Shown: positions 33,781 to 48,362 of the stretch, piece by piece | Layout: every line of letters starts with the position of its first letter | Position numbering within the stretch: the stretch's first letter is position 1 | Assembly (NCBI GenBank): GCA_954871525.1 | Contig: OX940869.1 | Coordinates: forward strand, 24,704,001-24,768,000 | Direction: 5' to 3' | Length of the DNA: 64,000 nucleotides | Origin: Parietaria judaica | Taxonomy: Eukaryota > Streptophyta > Magnoliopsida > Rosales > Urticaceae | Notes under the pieces: model-generated | What the model was told of the DNA's origin: nothing | What the model saw: the letters and a program-made list of their open reading frames with translations, nothing else | The model's database searches: none | Position numbers and translations under genes: made by a program

Positions 33781-34849
33781 ATCCAGAACTTTTCACGCAA
33801 ACATCTAGACACCAAATCTCTTGGAAAAAAAAAAAGGAGCTCTCTTCTCTTTCCTTTTAAGTTTCCTCACTATTTTGTTACCTTTTTTTCTCAAGGAACA
33901 TATAGCTGTGTAAGTCTTCCTCTGTGTTTTTTGTTTTCTAGGAAGATCACGTAGTGTTGTTCCTATAAACACGTTCCTTTTTGCAGTATATCCCATTTTT
34001 CATGTTTTTTTTTGGTCTGTTTTTTCATTTATTATATATTTTCTTGGGACATGAGATGAGAGGTAGAGCCATGTAGATACGTGATACGTGTGTGACATTG
34101 ATGTTTGTTGGTTGGTTGAACTGCTTGTACACTGTTTAAGTGACAATTTTGCCCCTGGGTCTCTATAAACGTAGATATTATCATTTGAAATTTTGAATCA
34201 TGTATAATAGAAACTATGTCTGTATGATGGAGCTTGAAGCAGCTTCATCCGTTGTCAAATGTGCCAGATATGGTGATCAGTATTGCAAGTGGCACATAGA
34301 AAACATTCCTAATTCATAAAGAAATGTGCTTTCACTTAAAAGCCGTTAAGCTCTCTTATATAGAGCCGGTAATTACAACCTAATGGACTCGATTAACCTT
34401 CTAAATGACACTTAGAATATTGACTCGATTAATCCTCTAAACACAACATTGAGTTAATAAAACCGTTACGGCACTTAAGCTTTTAAACGACGATAATCCT
34501 CAAAGCACGGGCTATATCAGTGTAATCAATTTTTTGTTAACCATTTGAATATATTATAAATACAGTATACATGTTTATTTCGTTAGAATAAGGTCCAAAC
34601 AGTGGTGCTATAAAGTTGACTTTGGTTGAAATTACTAATTTTGAACCCTAGAAGTTTATTAATTAAAACAATTCATTTTGAATTTAGAAAACATTTAAGC
34701 TTCTAACAATATTTTATTCAAACACTCCTTCCTAGTTCTTACTTGATCTAGAGTTTGAGACTTCGTTGACCCGTGTTAACAAAAAATAAATAATAATTAA
34801 ATAAAAAAGAAGAATTTGTGAGGGGATAGATATAGTCTCCCAACTATTG
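33781..34849. other. Upstream region of the H+-ATPase gene
   Basis: It should hold the promoter and 5' UTR of the minus-strand ATPase gene. It is AT-rich. A weak TATA candidate on the minus strand (TATATAAT, about 34032-34039) lies some 250 bases before the start codon. No coding frame with similarity was seen. Confidence 0.4.
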
Positions 34850-34857
34850 GATGATAT

Positions 34858-35451
34858 TAGGGGTGAACAAAAGAAACCGTAAACCGAATTTTTAACCGAA
34901 AACCGATCAAACCGATACCAATTAAACCGCAACCGCTATTAAAGCGGTTAAAACCGAATATACCGCGAGAAAAAAACCGAATACCGAATTAAGTTAAAAC
35001 GGGGTTTTCGGTTTTAATGTGAAAACCGCAACCGCTTACCCGGTTTTACCGCTTTAACTAAATCTAATATTATATTTATTATATTCTATTTACCATACCT
35101 ATCAACACATCAAAAAGATTTTCTTATCTAGTCTCTCGGTGTAATATTGTGTAATAATAGTATTTAGTAATCCGTTTATGTGTAATATTTTATAATATTA
35201 ACATTTAGTAGTATGTTTATGTGTGATATTAATAGTCAGTTTATGGAGATGTGGATATTAATTTAAAAGCGGTAAATGTGGTCAAAAAAACCGAAAATAC
35301 CGCAACCGAACACCGAATACCAATTATACGATAAATGTGGTTTTCATCTTTAAGAATAGGGTATTCAGTTATCATTTTTAAAATACCGAAATGCGGTATT
35401 CGGTTTATTATTTGTCAAAAACCGCACCGAATACCCACTTGTTCACCCCTA
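34858..35451. mobile_element. Non-autonomous hAT element, 594 bp
   Basis: Terminal inverted repeats TAGGGGTGAACAA / TTGTTCACCCCTA are flanked by a perfect 8 bp target duplication GATGATAT (34850-34857 and 35452-35459). Eight-base duplications and TAGGGGTG ends are typical of a plant hAT group. The inside is AT-rich with many ACCG/CGGT repeats and no transposase. The left end is 1077 bases upstream of the H+-ATPase start codon. Confidence 0.9.
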
Positions 35452-35459
35452 GATGATAT

Positions 35460-36806
35460 GGTGGATTACGTTATCCATCATTTAATGAATATCGATATGG
35501 ATATATATAAGCTTCTCGTCTAAAAATATCTTGCTTTTACTTCGAAAAGGCGAAGATAGTATGTTGTAACAGTGGAGTGGACCATAATAAAGCCATGTGA
35601 AGCTAAAACTAAAAGTATAATCTTTAAATAATAGATGATACGATACACAAAGAAGACGAGGAGTAATAAATACTAACTGACTCCATTGAATTCAAAAGTT
35701 GAGTCACTTTCATGTATCTCGTTTTGATTATTTTATTTGACTCTTTCTTTCTTATCCTTGGGAAACATAATGCCGATCTCTCTCTCATGTGAACACGTAT
35801 AATATATTCTCAACTATTCCACTCAACACTCATTTGAAGTGGGATTAATTGAGCCAGAAAAATATTGAATTCATTTGAGTTTCAATTACGGTTTTTGAAT
35901 TCCGAGTAAATCCAACGTTCAGTTAGATTTGATAAATGGAATATAAATATTTTAGAAACATAGAACTGAAATTCCGATTCTAAAATACAAATCAAGAATC
36001 CCATATGTTAGAAACGTGAAGATTTAAACAACAAAATGACAGTACCTATAACAAAAATAAAAATGTCATTTACTCCGTAAGGCTTTTTTCTTTATTCTTC
36101 AAATAATGTTTACTAGCAAAGATATATTCCTAACATTATTAACGTTAGAGTTAGAATTGAACTTACGACCTCTCGAAAAGTCATTAGTAGAATTATTTAT
36201 CACTAAGTCAAAGAAGAATGATCATTTACTTGTTTAAGCATCCAAATTTTAGTGGGTAATGCAAATTGTACGTAGTGATATTTTTTTATTTTATTTTTCT
36301 TCTAGGCAATCTTAAGACCATAATTTGCTAAGAGTACTTATGTGTTATGTAAATAAGGACAGGCTTATTGAGCGAGTATTTAAACTTGTATTCTTGAAAA
36401 ATAATATTTGAACACCACGACATACAAAATAGTGAAGAAAACAAGAAATACCACATTTTTTTTCATTTACGAAGTCAGTGATGAAAAAATTTACTCCCCT
36501 TCATCTCTTTATAACAAAACTAAAGAATTCAAGAATTGAACGAAAAAACAAAAAACAAAAAAGCGACGTAAATCTTATTGCAAAGCATGAGAATTGATGA
36601 TCTTACAAGAAAGAACTTGAATATTTCCTCAAGCGGAGAAGAAAGCCGAGACATACCTTTTTCTCCACCGCAGTTTTGTAATGGAGCTACGAGATTATAA
36701 GCTACCGAAAAATTATTATACACAAGAAAACGGCACACCTATCGAGCAGCGAGTCCCGAGATAGCACGATTAGTTCGGTGAGGCATTGGGATAGGATGCT
36801 TGTTTC
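35460..36806. other. Intergenic DNA between the hAT element and the VIH 3' end
   Basis: AT-rich with no gene seen. Minus-strand sequence at about 36128-36215 resembles a decayed tRNA-derived SINE: a TGACTTAGTGA box A-like and an AGTTCAATTCT box B-like motif, about 40 bases apart. The last 300 bases probably include the VIH 3' UTR. Confidence 0.4.
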
Positions 36807-39800
36807 TTACTTTCCGTTGGAGGCTGCGTGCTTATGGAACGGCCAAAGATTGACGAGTCGCTCGAGCACTGCGGCGCTTTTAGTGAAGTAGCCGGAGAAG
36901 CCAGCTGGCGTCGATGGCGGAGGGAAATCCTCGGCGGGCATGGCAAATGGATGAACCATATTCTCCATTGTCTCGAACGTCAGATACGATCCTAGTTCTT
37001 GCAGCCGCTCCGGGCCCATTATCGGTAGCGTGTGCTCTTGATGCAAGGAAGCAGCTTCACTGTCATTTTTCTGCAACGAAAAAAGAAAAAAGAAAAAATA
37101 ATTAATCATATCAGGTAGTTTTTTTTTTTCCTTCTTTGAGCTCTATTTTTTTTTATTTATTTAAACAAGCATGAGGATTTTCTGCCAGGATTAAAATATT
37201 CGGTACCTCCAAGGGGGATAAATCTGCTCCCCGGCTGAAAGTCATCTCGATTCGGTACCTTTTCGGGTCTTCTAGTGGTACCTGAAGTTCGAATTTAAAT
37301 AGACATAACACTCAGTAACTCTGTAAATTTTGTAATTAATTTGTAATTTACTATTTCCTAGATTATTCTACTAGTCATGTACTACAAATAGTTGCATGTT
37401 TTCCCTTATCGAATCAACTGAGGACGTTTTTTTTTTTTTTTTTTTTCCGGTCTTCCAAATTAATTATGTTGTGGTAATTATAATTATGTTTTAATGTTTG
37501 AGCCCAGTCATTAAGTTGTGATATTTGACTTTTTGAGAAAATTAACAGAGTTTTATTCAGTAAATTGGTTTGTAGATTAGCTTAGTTTATCTTTTACCGA
37601 AAAAGGGTTTCGCCGGTTCTATACCAGTGACGAGATCCACAGCTCATGACCGTGACTGAGAGAAGATTAGTGCACATTTATAATGAAACAAGCAATTTTA
37701 ATTGTATGAATAACGTAACAAGAAAAAAAATGTTCTACGAACATTTGTGTATACTTAAAATAAATTTCAATATTACCAACCTCAGTGTTTTCGAACATCC
37801 TAAGCACGATGTAACTCATGTAGTCAAGCTCCTTCGTTTTGTATAAGCGCTCCAAGGCATTATAGCAAACGAGGCTTTCCTCGTCTTGAAGGGACTCATC
37901 CAGGTTGCAATACCGCAGAACATTCATCAGAGAATGAATATGCGATTCCTGAAAGTCATATAGCAAACACGAAAACATAAACGACTTAGGCTAAATACTG
38001 CATCAATAAGATCTTAAAAGAGGATAGCCGTGAAGAATCGTTGTACTTACTGATGTGAAGTAAAGCCGCGTTCGCACATGTCGTTCTGGTGTCTTGACAT
38101 TAGCGTACCTGAAGAACAGGAGAAAACAGAAAATTAATTTCATAACTATCGGGTGGAAATTTCCCACCTATTGGTTTGAAATCAGTTCCCCGTTTAAAAA
38201 CCAGTAATTTGGATTCTAAGGCTCCTTGTTTGAAACTGGGACAAGTTTTTCCAAAAAGTGGTCCTGGGCTTCTAGCTTCCGACCCAATTAATTAAATAGT
38301 TTTTATTTTGATGTGTTTTCTAATATTAGGAATCTTTTATATACATGGCTTTTTTGTTTGGGTGTTAAGAACAGGTTTTAACTTAACCGGTTATCGGCTT
38401 ACCAGATTGAAAAGAAACAAAATTTACCAATCGCCGGGAAAAAATATAGTATATTCGAGAACCAGGACAGGTTTTTAATTTCAAATACTGGTTTTAGACA
38501 AAAAAATCTCAATACCGGTTCCCGGTCTTGTTTTCACCAGCTAAGAGATGGTGCATAAAATGAAGAGGGATTTTACTTTGGATCCAGACGGTATTTGGTC
38601 TCTCTGTCATCATCATCATCCTGATCCATTGATATATCACTCGTGCTACTCCTTCTCATGTCATCATTCTTGGATTTTGTCTTCGTCATTTCATTACCGG
38701 TGCCTGATTTTTTTACTTCATCGCTTTTAACGCAGCTCTTAGTCTGAGAGTCAGAATCCTCCTTATCAGATGATGACTTGACATCCTGATCTTGGTTACT
38801 TTTTAATTCCGCAACGCTGATGGCTTCCTCACGAGTATTCCTCAGATCAATCATAATCTTACCCAACAATCGGCGAGCAATCTAAGATATATCATAAAAA
38901 AAGAACAATTAAATTAAGGCAAATGAAGCATTTATTGAAAAACGCTCACCAATAAAAAAAGAAAAAAAAAAGAATGTGAAGAGAGAAGCCATGTTATATT
39001 CATTTTTCTTATTCTGTTGTGAAATTAATACATTCTGGATCATAATTCTTAATTAATGCATCAACATTTTATAATGTTAAATTAATACATTCAACATAGT
39101 TAACTCGTGATGTTAGAAAGTACAAACATCGAAAGTAGATTAAAAAGCACACGATATACTTGTAATAAGTGGACAAGATAGAAGAAAGCGACCTTTGATC
39201 CGATCTTAAGCTTCTGCTTCGGATTGATTCCGTACTCGTTGGGGATGACACCGTCCGCAAGTGTCTAGAAACATCGCAAACGAATTTAGAGAAAGAGCTA
39301 AGATAGATAGACCTTATCAAACATTTGACTATCTAATTAAAATCAGATGCAAAACAAATAGTTTATTTCCGCTTGAAATCACCAGCGCATTTTTATAACT
39401 TCCTTTGCAGATTATCATTCATATTTAGCCTGTTAAGAGATTGTTAATCTCTCTATATCTCTCCATCTCTCTCCTGCTCGTGTTTCAGACTTAACAAAAG
39501 CTTATGGAAACTGTTTAGCATTTTATTCATATAGAATGAAATTTGTCCTCGGAAACTTCTGTTCAGTACCTGAGCGACTTTGAAGAGTTCATCCAGTCCT
39601 GCTAAATTTAGGTGATCATTGTGCAAAAGATCATATCTGCACGGAGATGACAATTTAAGAACACAAATAAATCCTTTCCAATAAATATAATTATTAATTA
39701 AGACTCCATTGATACCTAAATAACTACCCGAGGACAGTTCTTTTTGCATCAAAATTCTGTTTATTTTATTCATTCAAATCCTAACGAGATTTAATATTGA

Positions 39801-40197
39801 ATTTTGAGTAGGCCCAAAGTTCTTGTTAAACATGTTAGTATAGTCTAAAACTCAACATGAAGTCGGGTGTTTGGATTTTAATTTATAACCGAGACCCCGA
39901 AAAACGTGAATAATTGGCAATGGCAGCACCTGTAAATTTAATAATTGGACAATATGATAATACCATGTCGCAACTCGGAATAATAGGGTTGAGATACAGG
40001 CAGATATAGACTCCTACTATCTTCAGTCCCGATAAACGAAGTCTTAAACTAGCATTCGGAACAGGAAAGAGAGTTACTTACTTGCATGAGTCGTAGACAT
40101 CTGGAATTTGTGTGATGTCAAACCTCCTGTAAATATATAATAATAAAAAATAAAAATAAAAGTTCTCATCCTTTCAAAGAATTTCTGGAACGTTAAT

Positions 40198-40287
<90 letters not shown>

Positions 40288-43200
40288 ACAGCGACTTTAC
40301 TGATTCTGTTTTAAAATATTTCAGGATTATCAAAAAAAGTACAACAAACAAATTTAGGTAAGAATCACTAACGCTTTGCGCTCATTGTATAAGTCCCTTT
40401 CGAGCTTTCTCCAGCGAGCAAACATCAAAAGGAAACCCTCACTGCCACATGGCAATCCAGCAGCAATGCGGTCAACATCGATGTTAGTCTTTCCCAGGGC
40501 CTTTGCTTGATCGTAAGGGGGAATCACATCATAAGCACTTGACTCCGTAAGTTCTTCATCCTCGTCTTTTGCTAGCAATCTCACTTGTTCTGTGACCTTC
40601 TTAGTCAATTCCACCTATTCGTCAAAAAGATTGTGTTTCAGTTCTCAGAATGGTGATTGATTTTTATGGATCCTATTATTGAGAAGGGATTGAGTTATAG
40701 GGTTTTTCGTCTACAATTGTGTGCTTGGATCATCATCACATTATGAGATCAAGATCTTGGGCCGTATCTCGGACCTAGAACAATGAGATTTTTTGTCTAA
40801 GTAATTGCAAAATAAGAATGATGATGTGATTACCAATTTGGGAAGAAGTTCAAATGCATTTGGAGGAAGCCCGGCCCCATCTACCATCCATGGAGGCAAA
40901 TCATCATCATCAATACAAGATTTTGCGCCGGAAGTAATAATCTCGTTTATCCTTGCCTGCAAATTAAAATTTGGGACAAAACAATCATTACCTGAGAACC
41001 CAGCACTATAAAAGTTGTAAGAAAGCTAGCTCAACTTAGGTGAAATATAGACAACAAGACTAAAAGACTCTGTTGTTTTGCCGTAATATGTTGCACTAGT
41101 TATCAGTAATGTTTAGATACTAAAACGTCTCATCCATCAGCATTGTGAAATTTACATTATCCAATAACCGCCCAACCAATTATGCAACGAAATTTTAGTT
41201 GAATTTCTTACTCTGTAGCCTTGTAGGTGTGGCTAAAAATTAATATTCGATAATTTTTTATTTTTATGTTTGTAGGTGTAAAAGGAATTTGCAAAGGATT
41301 GTAGCACCCAATTATTTGTGGAAATAAGCGTCAAACCTTCGCTTCTTTTATCTCAACACTGGCGTTGTCAAGTCCATCCAGCATAGAAGAGTCCTTGCTT
41401 ACAAGGGAAACCTGTAAACTTTGATATAGTCAGTAATGGTATTTTTATTTTAGTTAGTAATTATCATGAAGCATTAACCTACAGTCTACAGGAGGTCAGA
41501 CTGGTCAGTGATAAGTTATTATTTTCTAATACTTTGGCTCACATGTAGGCTGTACAACGCGACTTTCAAAGGGATAAAAAAAAAAGATTTGAAATCAGGA
41601 TCTCTTGAAAAGCCTTAGATTTAGGAGGTGGACCAAAAGTTAATAATATGACAAAATAAACATAAATTCCAAGACAAATGTTGGCCAACAAGAATTCACA
41701 CGTGATGAATTCCCACTTCTCTTAATTCAATGAAAATAACATAAATAATCTCGGACTTTCTTTTGAGAGCAGGGTCTAACGCTCTTTCAAACGATGCTAA
41801 GAAAGATAAACAAGACAAGAGAAGACAAAAACAAACAAAAAAGAAGCATAAACCCTTCAATGACATATCACATAATAGACCGTAAGACCCCTAATAACAT
41901 AAATAAGGAAAAGACATAATTGACTAGACTGGCAAGACTAAACGATTGCTTGCCCTTCCTCCGAATATAAGTAATCAGGTGTCGACATAATATCGTTACT
42001 TCCAAAGTCATAAGGGAAAATGCTGACCAGGATTGGTGTTAGTTGTCCTTCTAGATCAAGGAGGCCTTTAGCAAATGCAGCGGCAGACATCTGCTTACAA
42101 TTAAAAAGTCAATGAAGTTATTTCTTCATGAGGTCAAATTCTACAACTACAAGTACAAAGCATAATTTATTGACCGAGCATACAGTATAGAAGAGAAAAA
42201 AGGAATAGTAGCAGTCCTACTGATATACCTGCACACGACCCTCGTCAGAACTGTATATTTTCAAGTCATGTCGATACGTACTGTGGAGGCGAAGCAGGCC
42301 TGTTCCTTCACCTGGGTACATATTATTTCGGAAGTATCGACCAAGTTCTTCAGCCTGAAACAATTACAAGAGAGAAGTAAAAGTAAGAAAATATAAGTTA
42401 AACCACAACCACGCAAAAAAAAAAATCCCCAGTCAAATTAATTAAACTAATTCCTTAATTAATTGATTTATGCTTAATTCAAATACTTCAATTAGTAAGT
42501 GTAGTTAGATGATATAGTTTCTATTATTCAAGGATAAACATTGTTACTACAGTTTTCAATTACACTAGCTAATTACATACAATTACAAATACAAAATACC
42601 CCATAAGTTTATCTACACTAAGTTCCAAAACCGTACCTGCTTTCTTCCTGCATGTGTAAGTACTCCCCCGTACTTCAGAACCATTAGAGCTTCAACTGGT
42701 CTTTCTTCCTCCCCTTCTCCGTTAGCTTTTGCTACTTTCACCCATTTTAACGGCTTCAACTGGACTTTCCTATAAATTCCGGAGAAATGGCCCCCCTGAA
42801 TATGATGTGTAAATAAACAACACTTAACAATATATAATCTTAAGCTATTATAGTAATGAGAACATATTTTTTCAGCTGGATGTTTTAACATAGTATTGCA
42901 ACATCAAATTAATGTGCAACCTCTTCAAGGACTGCTTTAACTTGACGGAGCTTTTCAGCATGCTCAAAATCTTCTTGTTCGCTGTCACTTTCACGGCCGG
43001 GTCTGCACAATTCAGAGATTCATCGATAGTCTAGAGGAGTTGAGTTTGAGTATCCAAGTCAATAGTAGAGTACTGTAACTATTCATACCAACAGATGAAT
43101 TAATAATTAATGTGATCAAAGTAGGTTAAAGAACCTAGTACGAGGAACAAGCATTCGAGTGGCATCTAGCAGATCTTGCAGCTGTACTGCACTTTTCAGT

Positions 43201-46200
43201 TTAGTCTGCAGAAATGTTGATCAACAGCTCATTGTTAGACCCGTGATACTGATACCTACACTGGAGCAAACTGCCACAAGGTTAAGAACGGTTAAGATAG
43301 AGAACCACCTCAGATCTAGGCCTTCCTCCATTGTACTTTAACATCAACGTCAACAGCTTTTCCTCAGTGACCTTTAGCTTCACCTTTTGTTTCGGTGTTC
43401 TGTCACCACTGCCCAAAGACATAACAACAGTGATAAGGAAAAATTATAATTATCGTTAGAAACAAGAGGAGATTGGATCTGAGTATGACGTACTGACGAA
43501 CGATAGCGATGACACATCGTAACTCCTCAGCTTGCCCGAATGTGCCAATTAGCCCACTTCCTTGACGTGTTAAGCCTTCGGAAGGCGGGCTTGGTTCGTT
43601 GATTTTCCATGGTAAAATTGGTGGAATTACTGACGAAAGATGAGGAGCTTTAGCCTCCAGAAACATCGTCCTTAGCACACAAGCCGCATCATCATAATAC
43701 CTGGATTAAGAACAAGGACTTTTCATAAGAAAGCAACAATAGGAGTATTTCATGTGAGAATTATGAGAATGAAGCATTATGAGAATTTCATGTGAAGTCC
43801 AGCATTGTCCAGTCTTAATTAATGAATCCCGCATATTGAAGATATAAATTTTTTTAAGGTTCTAAAGTCATCAAAATATTAAGTTATGCTATTAAAGAAC
43901 AATGGGAAGTACGATAAAAAGATTAGTATACTTAAGCTTCAAGGCTAAGAGAAAATACCCTATCACAGTTATAACTTATAAGACCAATAATTAGCTAAGA
44001 AAATTGAAATAAATGCAAAAGGCATTACTTGTGGGAGTTTTTCACAAAGCTCCAACCATTTACGTCACAAACATAAGAGCGTCCCTCACAACGCAAAAGA
44101 TCAAATCCACAAACCTGCAGATGACAAGAACTCCATAGTGAGACAGAAATAGCATATCGCTTGCCTATATGCCGTAATCGGATTGCATACCGCTTGCCTA
44201 AACGCCATGCATACTTCTCTTGACATTTGCTTCTCCATTGGTGTCAGTAAGACAGGATATCGCACCTATCAAATAAGGCACAACATGTTCCAAAATCACC
44301 CTGACCAGCATAGTGTAACATAAACTCCACTATCAAAACTAGGATTTTTTTTAATTATTTTGTGGATGTTCGAGAGGCAATGATTTAGTTGTTAGATATG
44401 GTGAATCGGTGATCCAGCCATTAAAAATATGAATAAATATATTTATAGAGAGAAGCAACATGACTGCTTACTTCCTTTCCATCTGGGTTCCTCATGACAA
44501 CGCCATCAACCACAGGAGATTTCCTTGCCTCAGCATGCGCATATTCAGGACCGACGGTATATACCTGAAACCGAATGACAAGAAGAGGCGGAAATTAATT
44601 GCAGAAGGAAAAGACTGTATCAAACAACAATATGTTCTAAAAAATTAGCACCATAAACAATCATAATATAGTTGTTTCGGATATTCTGAAGAAAAAGAAA
44701 AAAAAAAAGTGGAACATTATAGATCTGCGGGGCAATAAAACTATTGGCTTTTAGAAAGAAAACAAAAAATCGCTTATCTCACAATTCAATAAAGGAAAAT
44801 CATTTTGGAAGTAATAACCCAAAAAAATCACCTTGACATCTGTTCCTCCAGTTGGCATGAACTCCTCGTAAATATAGGAGCCTTCACGTCTCACTCTTCT
44901 AACCTCCGGATGGAACTCACTAGACCTGTTACCTACCTGTAATGAAGAAATGGTTTCTTATAAAAAGGAACATGAATTCGACCTTTTCTGTAACTAGATC
45001 TTATCGAATTCGACAATTTTTCCCATCGTTCCAGTCAAAGGAAAACTTCTGTTTCCAGGAATCCGATCTTTTCTGTTACTACAAAACAAGAGTATTAGAC
45101 CTCTTTGTATATTGATGTACGTTTGTTTTCAGCACAAGAGGATAAAATACATCATGTTTTCTTATTCAAGTGTTATAAACCCAAAGAACAGACGAGTTAG
45201 CAAGCATGATTTTGCTTGGATCCGATTAAGTTGAGAAACAAATAATGTCAATAATGTTATGAGAAACATGCATAAGTTGGAACTTCATGTAAAAGTTTAT
45301 TTGGATACGTTTGAATTAGTATTCCAGTTGTTTAGGGGACAGTCTGAAGTCAGGATTAGTTTGATTTCTTAACTTCAGTAGTTTACTGGATTAGTTTTCA
45401 GTTGTTTATGTTTCCGTGCTTAGGTAGAGTTTTAGTCTTAAATTTCTAACGTTCAGATTGTTATTTGTCTTCTAATTCCCACAAATAACGAATCATCATT
45501 TTTTCTTCTCAATTTTCTGCCTAAACATTACAAGCAAGAATTGTATATCTTACCTTTCTAAACAATTCCTTCATCCCTCCACCTGCTGAGCTGGGGTAGT
45601 ATATCATTATACTATGATCATCCCCTTCAAAACAGAGGAGTTTTTTTTTTTCAACACAAAAGGAAGAATAATTCTTGATTTCAAGAGAGAAAAATAGATC
45701 ACATTTTATGTGGCAATCGTTTCATATAATTAACCAATTGCAAAACAATGGAACAGGATAGACGAGACAGAGTTGCTGGAACACTACCATGAATAGGCTT
45801 CTCCACAAATGGCTTCCAAAAACGCTCATTGTGCACCTCAACAAAATCTTCTTCCTCAACAAAATAGTCCAGATCTTGATACGGTACTTCTCTATTGACA
45901 AGGGCATATCTCGGAACGGAGATTCCATACCTTTCAAGGCACTTTAGCCCACAACAACATTGTATTAATCAAGTATTCGCAACATTTACAAACAAAAAAT
46001 GGTGGCAAACTAGGTGACAGGTGTATAAAACAATTAACAGTTGCCGCAGACACACTTCTTTTTATATTTGAGCGAATTTTTGACCCTTACAACAAGAGGC
46101 ATTTGCTTCCCGGTACGAGTATATAAATTATTACAAAATATAACCATATAAGCTAAAATAAAAAATCAATTTCCTATACATTAAGACATGCCTCCAATTT

Positions 46201-48182
46201 CCTATCATTTTCAATCATGATTCCAAAAAACAAATACGACTTCGAATACTATATAGTGTGGAAGTAAATAAAAGGAAGAATATGTAAAATAGACATTACT
46301 CGCAACATTAAATTCTTCCTCCCATAATCATAGTAGTTAATAAAGAACCAATAACCATGAAATGTTCTGAAAACAGTAATAAGTAATTGTTAGTTTGCAT
46401 ACCTCATATACCTTCCTTCTATCGTGAAGAAGGTGTTGTGGCTCCAGCTCATTGACCAGAAATGGCCTGGATAAAATATGAAGTTGAAAAAAGGACAACA
46501 GAAAAGAAATCAAGAGATTGTATAAAGGAAGAGATTTTAAACAAGCTAAGATTTTTTGTTTTTAATAGAAGACATTCATTGATACTGGCATGCTGCAAAT
46601 ATTTATGTACCCATCTTTTCTTCCTGGCTGATCAAAATAATCTCGATTTTCAACTACAATCTTCATCTACTTCACAAATCTCCTTTAAATTTCTTTCGTA
46701 GTTGACTCGACAATACAAGTTTCCCAACTCACCCCTTTACTTTCACTTTTTCGAGCCCATGGACACTTCATTTTTGTTCTGATCTCATGAAATGGAATTG
46801 ATTATTAAACTCCACTCATTTCCAAAAAATGAATATCACATTCCTCTTCTCCTCACAGCTAAAAGAAGCCCATGTTTTCACTCTCATCAAAATTGTCCCT
46901 ACAGTCCAAAATACTTTGCTCCCACTCGGTTTTTGTTTCAAAAACAACTTATTCTTCTTTAATTTTCTGAAGGGTAGAAACTATTTTGGGAAAGGAGAGA
47001 GCTCTCGCATTTGTATCAAGTCCAAAGAATATTATATTATTTCCTTCTTCTATTGACATAACAACAAACAACTACAGAAAAGAAATAAAAAACAGAGCAT
47101 AGTCCTTAGACGAAAGCTAAAACTCAATCGCAGTCGATAATCCAAGCCTCTTCCACATGCATGTGTCTTGTTCAGCAAATATTCTAGAGATACTTTAACG
47201 TGAATTTTCTGAAGAAAGGAGTTCAGACAAGGAGCTGTATCCAACTTCTGAAATTTGATTAATTCAACTAGTACTCCTCATAGATGTTCTTCGGTTAAAT
47301 TATTTACACGAAATGATTTTAAAAAGCAACGGAACTAAAGTTTAATGAATGTGTAACAACAAGAATCACACAAGAGGTTCTTACGAAACACGCAAGAGGT
47401 TCTTACTTTCGTAAAGCAGCATATGCTTCAGCCTTTTCAAGTGGATAGCCATTGGAATAGAAAGCGATCAAGCAATCGCATATAGGCCAGCTGAAACATA
47501 AAAAATAGACAAAACACCAGAATCAGATGAAATAAACAATCACGAGTTACTGACGCAATGTATCAAAAGTCGTCGTCATCGACACAAGATTTTCTGCACT
47601 AACTTCCCCCACGGATACTACGGTCTCTATGACGCGATAATGTACACAACGACAGAGACGTGTTTCAGTAGTTTCCCTTTGCATCAGATACCTCATTGCA
47701 GAGCAACACGATCAACAAAAAACACAAACGCAAACATCTGCCTTATCATTTTTTGTCAAGTATGTGAAGCATACCTCTCTATTGGATCTTCAAGAATGAC
47801 CTTGTCTCCAAAATATATGATCTGTAATCAGAAAGCAGCACAAATCAACAACAACACAGATGAACTCACTCATTGCCAAACGCATTCACACAAATACAAG
47901 CACGAAAAATCAGAAAGCAGATCAACACTCACCTCGAATTCGCCAAACGCCTGTAACCTATCAAGGATCTGCTTCATCGGCGCCGAAAACATCTATGTTC
48001 AATATATACATATATACGTATCAGCTACATGTATGTATCTACGTATACGTATGCGATCGTACAATGTGTGTAAAAAAGTGTAGAACGAACAAAAAAAGAA
48101 CCTCTGGACCGCATTTCACCTTCTTTTCCATCACACATACTCCGACCTTAATCTTCCTCTCGAAATCGCCTTCGTCCTCCAT
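36807..48182 (-). CDS. VIH-type diphosphoinositol pentakisphosphate kinase/phosphatase (PPIP5K), 29 exons, 1073 residues
   Basis: The kinase makes InsP8 from InsP7 and the phosphatase domain reverses it; plants use InsP8 to sense phosphate. Exons (minus): 48182-48102, 47992-47933, 47821-47775, 47490-47407, 46466-46403, 45941-45788, 45624-45554, 44936-44832, 44564-44472, 44265-44191, 44114-44029, 43700-43494, 43408-43309, 43205-43135, 43002-42921, 42795-42637, 42354-42229, 42090-42028, 41411-41337, 40956-40834, 40614-40373, 40126-40082, 39636-39570, 39264-39193, 38881-38577, 38108-38051, 37948-37781, 37281-37207, 37070-36807. The frame is open and all introns are GT-AG. The ATP-grasp kinase (about 10-340) has GTDVKVYTVG and [10 protein letters not shown] (295). 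The histidine-acid phosphatase has RHGDRTP (374-380) and HSTYRHD (about 540). Exon 25 encodes an acidic low-complexity linker. Arabidopsis VIH proteins are about 1050 residues, so it is full length. Confidence 0.96.
40200..40285. repeat. (AT)43 microsatellite in a VIH intron
   Basis: 86 uninterrupted bases of alternating A and T within the 246-base intron between exons 21 and 22 of the VIH gene. It starts 74 bases before the exon 22 acceptor on the minus strand, close to where a branch point would be. Confidence 0.95.
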
Positions 48183-48362
48183 TTTCGTCCCTGTTTCCTC
48201 ACAATCCTGGTCCCAATCCCGCTTCGCAAGCTAGCAGGGACGCACGAACACGAAGACGCGTACACAGAGCTCACAGAAACGCATGAATCTCAGGGACGAG
48301 AGAGAGAGCAGAGCTTGTTCGATGCGAGTCACGGGGAAGAGGAGAGAGAAAATCTGCGAGGA

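Noticed and set aside
40074..40289. 71-codon ORF of alternating Ile and Tyr
   Set aside because: It is a translation of the (AT)n microsatellite in a VIH intron.
47640..48234. Plus-strand ORFs over the VIH 5' exons
   Set aside because: They cross exons 1-3 and introns of the minus-strand VIH gene and have no similarity.
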